A stretch of 9,555 nt of DNA from NCBI GenBank assembly GCA_947169455.1, contig CAMVPV010000024.1, forward strand, positions 1 to 9,555. The letters run 5' to 3'. The stretch comes from an uncultured Clostridia bacterium. GTDB lineage: Bacteria > Bacillota_A > Clostridia > Oscillospirales > Ruminococcaceae. Below the pieces are notes generated by a model. That model was not told where the DNA came from and ran no database searches. It worked only from the letters and a program-made list of their open reading frames with translations. Positions 5,631-9,555 of this stretch are shown here, one piece after another (positions within the stretch are counted from its first letter, which is position 1; each line of letters begins with the position of its first letter). Position numbers and translations under genes: made by a program.

Positions 5631-7106
5631 ATGACTGTTAACATGACTGTATATTTCCGGGGCTGTGAATGTAAATACGATATAGAAGCGCTGCTGAAGC
5701 TGTTTATCCCGCTGGAAAATTTCAGCTTTGTATTCGGCGGAGAAGCCCCCGCAGATGATGATATCTGCAAGGTGATATCGGAGAACGGCACGCTTGCGGT
5801 CGATGTGTCACTCGGCGGAAAACATATCCTGCGGGAGTGTTCTTCAACAAAGGACACATCCGACACAGAGGCGCTGTGCGGAATGCTGTTTACCGCCCTG
5901 CGCGAAATGACCGGCATTTCCCCGAAATGGGGCTCGCTTACGGGGATACGTCCCGTAAAGATGGTGAATTCGCTCATAGCCCGGGGTCGTTCCGAGGAAC
6001 AGATCACGGAGGAACTTTCGCACAGGTATTTCACATCGCCCGAAAAATCGCACCTTGCATACCTCACGGCGCTTTCACAGAGGGACGCTCTCGCATCGCT
6101 GAGAGAGAATTCCTATTCGCTGTATATATCGATACCGTTCTGCCCGACGCGGTGCAGCTACTGCTCGTTCGTTTCCCATTCGATACAGTCGGCGGGAGCG
6201 GCAAAGCTCATCCCCGAATATACCGCAAAGCTCTGCCGCGAGCTTGAACTTACCGCGGAGACAGCGGAAAAGCTCGGGCTGACCCTCGATACGATCTATA
6301 TCGGCGGCGGCACCCCGACCGCCATACCCGCGGACTGCCTTGACAGGATAATGAAAAAGACCGCCGAATGCTTTGACATTTCAGCGGTGCGTGAATATAC
6401 TGTAGAAGCGGGGCGCCCCGATACCATTACCGAAGAAAAGCTCCGCGTGATAAAGGAGAACGGCGCGGACAGGATATCTATAAATCCGCAGACCATGCAG
6501 GACAGCGTCCTTGAAGCGATAGGCAGGAGACATACCGCCGCGCAGGTGGTCGAATGTTACAGGATGGCGCGTTCGATGGGGTTCGACAACATCAATATGG
6601 ACACGATAGCGGGTCTGCCGACGGACACTCCCGCCGGGTTCCGCGATACGATAGATACGGTCATATCGCTCGCGCCGGAGGATATAACCGTGCATACGCT
6701 GACCGTAAAGCGCAGTTCAAAGCTGTTCTCACAGGCTGATACAGCGGAGCTGCGACCCGATCACGCTGACGAGATGGTGACATACGCATCGCAGGCGCTC
6801 ACCGCCGCGGGATATTCGCCGTACTATATGTACCGCCAGAAAAATACCGTGGGAAATCTTGAAAACGTCGGCTATGCGAAAAAGGGCAGGGAAAGCCTTT
6901 ACAATATCTACATAATGGAAGAGACGCAGTCGATACTTGCGGCGGGAGCGGGGGGCTCATCCAAGCTGTGCGACAGTGTGAGCGGGCGCATCGAGCGGGT
7001 GATAAACCTCAAATACCCTTATGAATATATCTCGCGGTTCGATGAGATAGAAAAGCGCAAAGACGAGCTTCTGCGCATAAAAGACAGCATGACGCATACC
7101 GGATAA
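5631..7106 (+). CDS. hemZ: HemZ-type radical SAM coproporphyrinogen dehydrogenase
   Basis: The 491-residue product matches the HemZ branch of the HemN/HemW radical SAM family, assigned to oxygen-independent conversion of coproporphyrinogen III to protoporphyrinogen IX. The enzymatic role of HemZ itself is less firmly established than that of HemN. Residues 1-160 are the HemZ-specific N-terminal region, including GSLTGIRPVKMV (101-112). The iron-sulfur cluster motif CPTRCSYC has cysteines at 171, 175 and 178, followed by the SAM-binding IYIGGGTPTAIP (222-233), VEAGRPDTIT (258-267) and RISINPQTMQ (281-290). The C-terminal part contains YRQKNTVGNLENVGY (401-415), typical for HemZ. The length is normal. 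The ATG has GGAGAA five bases upstream; a second ATG at 5643 lies in a repeated ATGACTGT but is less well placed. A mobile element ends just upstream, and a small gene follows after 16 bases. Confidence 0.93.
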   Translation: MTVNMTVYFRGCECKYDIEALLKLFIPLENFSFVFGGEAPADDDICKVISENGTLAVDVSLGGKHILRECSSTKDTSDTEALCGMLFTALREMTGISPKWGSLTGIRPVKMVNSLIARGRSEEQITEELSHRYFTSPEKSHLAYLTALSQRDALASLRENSYSLYISIPFCPTRCSYCSFVSHSIQSAGAAKLIPEYTAKLCRELELTAETAEKLGLTLDTIYIGGGTPTAIPADCLDRIMKKTAECFDISAVREYTVEAGRPDTITEEKLRVIKENGADRISINPQTMQDSVLEAIGRRHTAAQVVECYRMARSMGFDNINMDTIAGLPTDTPAGFRDTIDTVISLAPEDITVHTLTVKRSSKLFSQADTAELRPDHADEMVTYASQALTAAGYSPYYMYRQKNTVGNLENVGYAKKGRESLYNIYIMEETQSILAAGAGGSSKLCDSVSGRIERVINLKYPYEYISRFDEIEKRKDELLRIKDSMTHTG

Positions 7107-7122
7107 CAGGAGGTATTTTATT

Positions 7123-7476
7123 ATGAACAAGAACTTGGACGGACTTATCAACGGCTCAAAGAAAGCATTTGATTTTGTCGGCAGGAAAACAGGCGATGCT
7201 ATCGGATATTCAAAAACGCAGGTCGAAAAGACGCAGATGAAGATCAAGTTCCGCGAGAAGCTGACCGAGCTCGGCAGGCTGTGCTATGAGATGCACAAGA
7301 CGGATATCGATTATACGGGCAGCATGAAAAATCTCATAATCGAGCTCGATGACCTCGACCGCCGCATGAAATTTGCGGATGAAGCCCTCGGAACGCCGGT
7401 CGTATGCGGTCTGTGCGGGACAAAGAACGACTCATCGAATACCTACTGCACCAAATGCGGAGAACGTCTCCGTTAA
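7123..7476 (+). CDS. Small zinc-ribbon protein of unknown function
   Basis: This 117-residue protein has a basic, helical N-terminal part (residues 1-90, likely coiled coil or helical bundle around 30-85) and a C-terminal zinc ribbon with cysteine pairs at 95/98 and 109/112 (CGLC and CTKC). Short proteins of this shape are common in Clostridia and have no assigned role. There is no signal peptide or membrane helix. AGGAGGT (7108-7114), eight bases before the ATG, is a strong ribosome site. The gene starts 16 bases after hemZ and ends before a strong terminator, so it is the last gene of the hemZ transcript. A role in heme or iron-sulfur metabolism is not implied by this alone. Confidence 0.85.
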   Translation: MNKNLDGLINGSKKAFDFVGRKTGDAIGYSKTQVEKTQMKIKFREKLTELGRLCYEMHKTDIDYTGSMKNLIIELDDLDRRMKFADEALGTPVVCGLCGTKNDSSNTYCTKCGERLR

Positions 7477-7505
7477 CAGGTGTGCCTCCGGAGATCGGTA
7501 AAAGG

Positions 7506-7549
7506 AAAGCCTCCTCATATCCATGCGATACGAGGGGGCTTTTATATTA
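7506..7549 (+). terminator. Rho-independent terminator of the hemZ unit
   Basis: AAAGCCTCCTC (7506-7516) pairs with GAGGGGGCTTT (7532-7542) over 11 bp with one G-T pair. The T-rich tail TTTTATATT follows. It lies 30 bases after the stop of the zinc-ribbon gene and faces the terminator at 7577-7606. Confidence 0.88.
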
Positions 7550-7576
7550 CGCAGATGATCATTTCATGACGATATG

Positions 7577-7606
7577 AAAAAACGCCCGATGGATGAACAT
7601 CGGGCG
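7577..7606 (-). terminator. Rho-independent terminator of the double zinc-ribbon gene
   Basis: On the minus strand CGCCCGAT (7606-7599) pairs with ATCGGGCG (7590-7583) over a perfect 8 bp with an 8-base loop. Six T residues follow (7582-7577). It lies 26 bases past the stop of the leftward gene and closes the convergent junction. Confidence 0.92.
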
Positions 7607-7632
7607 ATCTCTTGTACAAGATCAGAGGAATA

Positions 7633-7908
7633 TTATTCCTGTCTCATCTTAGCGAAGCACTCGCTGCAATAAACAGGGCGGTCTTCTCTGGGTCTGAAAG
7701 GAACCTTGGCAACGCCGCCGCAGCTTGCGCAGGTAGCCTCGAACATTTCTCTCTCGGCTCTTGCGCCGTTCTTTCTTGCATCTCTGCAAGCCTTGCAGCG
7801 CTGAGGCTCGTTCACGAAGCCCTTTTCTGCATAGAACTCCTGTTCACCGGCTGTGAAAACGAACTCATTTCCGCATTCCTTACATACCAATGTCTTGTCT
7901 TCGTACAT
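7633..7908 (-). CDS. Double zinc-ribbon protein
   Basis: The 91-residue product has four CxxC pairs: cysteines 9/12 and 38/41 in the first half and 60/63 and 81/84 in the second. This should bind two zinc ions. The N-terminal half, YEDKTLVCKECGNEF through QRCKACRDARK, fits the small zinc-ribbon family widespread in Firmicutes (probable zinc-ribbon domain, PF13451 type). The second half is a CxxC-x17-CxxC ribbon. The function is unknown; nucleic acid or ribosome contact is a common guess for such proteins but nothing here proves it. The ATG at 7908 has GAGGG eight bases upstream. A tRNA-like sequence lies in the leader, and the gene ends before a strong terminator. It could be read together with the sigma factor gene 120 bases upstream. 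Confidence 0.88.
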   Translation of the reverse strand: MYEDKTLVCKECGNEFVFTAGEQEFYAEKGFVNEPQRCKACRDARKNGARAEREMFEATCASCGGVAKVPFRPREDRPVYCSECFAKMRQE

Positions 7909-7937
7909 AGCAATTTCCCTCGCTTAAAAAATAATTT

Positions 7938-8006
7938 GGACCTGAGGACGGATTCACACCGACACCTTTGATAAAACAACGCTCTTGTTAGTTAAGCTAC
8001 TTTGGT
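7938..8006 (-). other. tRNA-like sequence, probably a decayed tRNA
   Basis: Read on the minus strand, the segment follows tRNA order. The 5' acceptor ACCAAAG (8006-8000) pairs at five of seven positions with CTCAGGT (7946-7940). Then come TA at positions 8-9, and a D-stem GCTT/GAGC (7997-7994 with 7984-7981) with a nine-base loop. The T-arm is GTCGG-TGTGAAT-CCGTC (four of five pairs), and the 3' end reads CCA. Against this, the D-loop lacks GG, the T-loop has TGT where TTC is normal, no convincing anticodon stem forms, and the variable region is short. A T-rich tail (T6 at 7931-7926) follows. I read it as a tRNA remnant or a tRNA mimic in the leader of the zinc-ribbon gene. Confidence 0.38.
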
Positions 8007-8028
8007 CATAGAACTCAGCGGCCGGGCT

Positions 8029-8601
8029 TCACAGCAGTGCCGCCTTCAATTTTTTTCTTATGCGCTGAACGCCGTTGTCCACCGCTTTTTCAGTGATACA
8101 AAGCTCAGCAGCTATTTCCCTGTAGGAAACGCCGTCGATGCATCTGCGGAAGATATCGAGCTCTTTCGGGGAGAGCAGCGCGGAAAGCTCGGACAGCAGC
8201 TCCCTTTCCATAAATATGGTCTCGGGGGTAGTGTTGTCGGGGGCTTCTTCGGTTATCTCACCGCTCAATGATTCACCCGTGCGGGTATTCACCTTGCGCA
8301 TCACCGATATCATACGGTTATTCACGCAGGAATAAGCGTATGCGGAGAATTCCGCGTGGTGTGCGGTATCATATCTTTCGGCAGCCTTTATGAAAGCGAG
8401 CATAGCCTCCTGAGCGAGATCCTCGGCGGATATGCGGGGGTTTTCATACTGTGCTGCTTTTTTCCTTATCAGCGGCATATATCTTTTGATAAGGGCGGAT
8501 ATGATATCCATATTATCGGGATCTTCCCTGCACATTTCAGCGAGCTTTTCGTCGGAAACGCCGCAGTAGGATCCGTCATCATTACTGGGGGTCGGGATCA
8601 T
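8029..8601 (-). CDS. Sigma-70 family RNA polymerase sigma factor, SigH-like
   Basis: From the chosen start the protein has 190 residues. Region 2 spans about residues 33-103, with the core-binding block RISAEDLAQEAMLAFIKAAE (56-75) and the -10 recognition block around AYAYSCVNNRMISVMRK. Region 4 spans about 135-188, with the helix-turn-helix GVSYREIAAELCITEKAVDN (157-176) and a basic end. No anti-sigma-type extension is seen. The region 4 wording (KAVDNGVQRIRKKL) resembles the SigH/Spo0H group, which controls early stationary phase or competence-type genes in Firmicutes. Whether this is the true SigH orthologue is not certain. A longer frame could begin at GTG 8643, but AGGAGG four bases before ATG 8601 and the promoter placement favour the shorter form. 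No anti-sigma gene is adjacent. Confidence 0.88.
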   Translation of the reverse strand: MIPTPSNDDGSYCGVSDEKLAEMCREDPDNMDIISALIKRYMPLIRKKAAQYENPRISAEDLAQEAMLAFIKAAERYDTAHHAEFSAYAYSCVNNRMISVMRKVNTRTGESLSGEITEEAPDNTTPETIFMERELLSELSALLSPKELDIFRRCIDGVSYREIAAELCITEKAVDNGVQRIRKKLKAALL

Positions 8602-8605
8602 ACAG

Positions 8606-8611
8606 CCTCCT
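8606..8611 (-). promoter_or_regulatory. AGGAGG ribosome site that sets the sigma factor start
   Basis: A perfect AGGAGG lies four bases before the ATG at 8601. The upstream GTG at 8643 and ATG at 8640 have no ribosome site and would fall only 6-9 bases from the predicted transcription start. Confidence 0.75.
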
Positions 8612-8655
8612 GTGAACGCCCTGCGACCGCTTGCATCCATCACATCACTATTGAT

Positions 8656-8685
8656 ATTTTACTTTATTGCGGCGCAGTTTGTCAA
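8656..8685 (-). promoter_or_regulatory. Promoter of the sigma factor gene
   Basis: On the minus strand TTGACA (8685-8680) and TAAAAT (8661-8656) are separated by 18 bases. Transcription should start near 8649, giving a leader of about 48 bases before ATG 8601. It looks like a housekeeping promoter rather than self-recognition by the SigH-like factor. Confidence 0.75.
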
Positions 8686-8861
8686 GTACTGTTTAATATT
8701 TTCTACATCAAATGCAAATTATTTGTTAATCATATCAAATTTTGAGCCGATGTTTTTAGTGAATATGCGGCAAATATCGGCAATGGTGTAAAATCAGAGG
8801 ATCGGGTACAGGGGAGCAGATGAGAAATGCCGGAGCATAAGTTCTGGTATCCTGCCGTCTG
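8686..8861. other. Intergenic stretch with no supported gene
   Basis: This stretch lies between the sigma factor promoter and the terminator of the fumarate hydratase gene. It is AT-rich at 8686-8790. No ribosome site leads into a frame of useful length, and no repeat or strong fold is visible. Confidence 0.5.
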
Positions 8862-8902
8862 AAAAAACTTACAGGCGGTACGCGAAAGCTCCCGTACCGC
8901 CT
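8862..8902 (-). terminator. Rho-independent terminator after the fumarate hydratase beta gene
   Basis: On the minus strand AGGCGGTACG (8902-8893) pairs perfectly over 10 bp with CGTACCGCCT (8882-8873), with a 10-base loop. GTAAG and then six T residues (8867-8862) follow. It lies 33 bases past the stop codon at 8936. Confidence 0.85.
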
Positions 8903-8935
8903 GATGGATTCGGATATACAGGGTATTTGCCGGTT

Positions 8936-9493
8936 TCAGATCTGTTCGTATGCTTTTCTTCCTTGCGTGAAGATATCGCCTCCGCTGCAGTCGTCTGCGA
9001 CCACGAGCGGCATATCCTCAACGGTCAGTCTCTTTACGGATTCGCAGCCGAGGTCATCGAACGCGACGACTTCACAGCTTTTGATGCAGCTTCCCACGAG
9101 AGCGCCTGCGCCGCCTATCGCGCACAGGTAAACGCCCTTGTTGCGGATGACCGCATCGCGCACGGCTTCATTGCGTTCGCCCTTGCCTATCATGGCGCAG
9201 AGCCCCATATCGAGCAGCTCGGGCGCAAACTTGTCCATTCTGCCGGAGGTGGTGGGTCCGCACGAGCCTATGACCTTTCCTTCGGGTGCGGGGGTGGGAC
9301 CCGCGTAGTATATTACCGCACCGCGGATATCCACGGGGAGTTCCCTGCCCTCGTCGATAAGAGCCTTGAAGCGCTTGTGAGCGGCATCGCGCGCGGTATA
9401 TACGGTGCCCGTGAGGACGACCTTGTCGCCCGCCTTCAGCTTTTCACAATAGCTGCGCAGCTCATTGGTATTCAGCTTATATATCTCAGCCAT
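8936..9493 (-). CDS. fumB: Class I (iron-sulfur) fumarate hydratase, beta subunit
   Basis: The 185-residue product is the C-terminal half of two-subunit iron-sulfur hydro-lyases, which add water to fumarate to give malate; L-tartrate dehydratase beta is the main alternative. Visible family blocks are KVVLTGTVYTARDAAHKR (24-41), GAVIYYAGPTPAPEG (58-72), GSCGPTTSGRMD (76-87) and KGVYLCAIGGAGALV (119-133). The length fits the stand-alone subunit. The 4Fe-4S ligands lie in the alpha subunit, whose gene is expected directly upstream but falls beyond the real end of this contig. A weak TAAGG lies just before the ATG. Just upstream on the minus strand GGATAA contains a TAA that could be the alpha stop codon; the frame cannot be checked. 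The symbol is used for a clostridial beta subunit and does not mean E. coli FumB. Confidence 0.9.
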   Translation of the reverse strand: MAEIYKLNTNELRSYCEKLKAGDKVVLTGTVYTARDAAHKRFKALIDEGRELPVDIRGAVIYYAGPTPAPEGKVIGSCGPTTSGRMDKFAPELLDMGLCAMIGKGERNEAVRDAVIRNKGVYLCAIGGAGALVGSCIKSCEVVAFDDLGCESVKRLTVEDMPLVVADDCSGGDIFTQGRKAYEQI

Positions 9494-9506
9494 ACCTTAC
9501 TTATCC

Positions 9507-9555
9507 AGATCGGAAGAGCGTCGTGTAGGGAAAGAGTGTAGATCTCGGTGGTCGC
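9507..9555. other. Illumina TruSeq adapter sequence (artefact)
   Basis: From AGATCGGAAGAGCGTCGTGT onward, these 49 bases are the reverse complement of the Illumina universal (P5-side) adapter as I know it. They are not bacterial DNA. The genomic part of the contig ends at 9506. Frames running into it yield the well-known artefact peptide IGRASCRERV. Confidence 0.97.

Noticed and set aside
5510..6067. A 185-codon minus-strand frame over the start of hemZ
   Set aside because: It overlaps conserved HemZ coding sequence and the mobile element, with no ribosome site.
7940..7966. Possible cobalamin riboswitch piece (GGTGTGAATCC on the minus strand)
   Set aside because: Only this short block matches. 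The other conserved boxes of that riboswitch are absent, and tRNA-like order explains the surroundings better.
8820..8841. Six-codon frame after a purine-rich tract, possibly a leader peptide
   Set aside because: No gene follows on the plus strand, and the downstream hairpin serves as a terminator on the other strand.
8927..9541. A 204-codon plus-strand frame reaching the contig end
   Set aside because: It is antisense to the fumarate hydratase gene and ends in adapter-derived residues.

Overview
The window looks like a chromosomal contig end from a gut or rumen Clostridia bacterium, most likely Ruminococcus or another Oscillospiraceae. This is inferred from moderate GC content, heavy use of ATA and AGG codons, strong AGGAGG ribosome sites, a HemZ-type radical SAM enzyme, a secreted protein with cell-wall-binding repeats, a SigH-like sigma factor and a LacI-type sensor fused to GGDEF. 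No plasmid, phage or CRISPR genes are seen. The last 49 bases are Illumina adapter, not genome.

Layout. Bases 1-527 (minus) hold the N-terminal part of an unrecognised gene behind a perfect consensus promoter. Bases 528-947 carry a hairpin-rich repeat (copy A) and a weak terminator. Bases 948-3218 (minus) encode a cytoplasmic protein joining a LacI-type ligand-binding domain, without its DNA-binding domain, to a degenerate GGDEF domain. A divergent intergenic region follows. Its plus-strand promoter is a perfect consensus and is followed at once by three palindromes with an exact 17-bp period. This promoter drives a secreted repeat protein (3625-4701) and a small membrane protein (4710-5201).

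Bases 5310-5608 are a 299-bp non-autonomous mobile element with 18-bp terminal inverted repeats and a 10-bp target duplication. Inside it are seven consecutive perfect hairpins. It shares three sequence blocks, in the same order, with copy A. It landed two bases upstream of the ribosome site of hemZ (5631-7106), which is followed by a small zinc-ribbon gene (7123-7476). Two facing terminators separate this rightward unit from leftward genes: a double zinc-ribbon protein (7633-7908), a tRNA-like remnant in its leader (about 7938-8006), a SigH-like sigma factor (8029-8601) with its own promoter, and a class I fumarate hydratase beta subunit (8936-9493) with a terminator.

The genes do not form one pathway. 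The most notable points are the modular hairpin transposable element with an exactly reconstructable insertion site, the triple palindrome at the transcription start of the secreted-protein operon, the LacI-sensor/GGDEF fusion with a GGGEF active-site motif, and the tRNA-like sequence. I did not find a clearly new multi-gene system.
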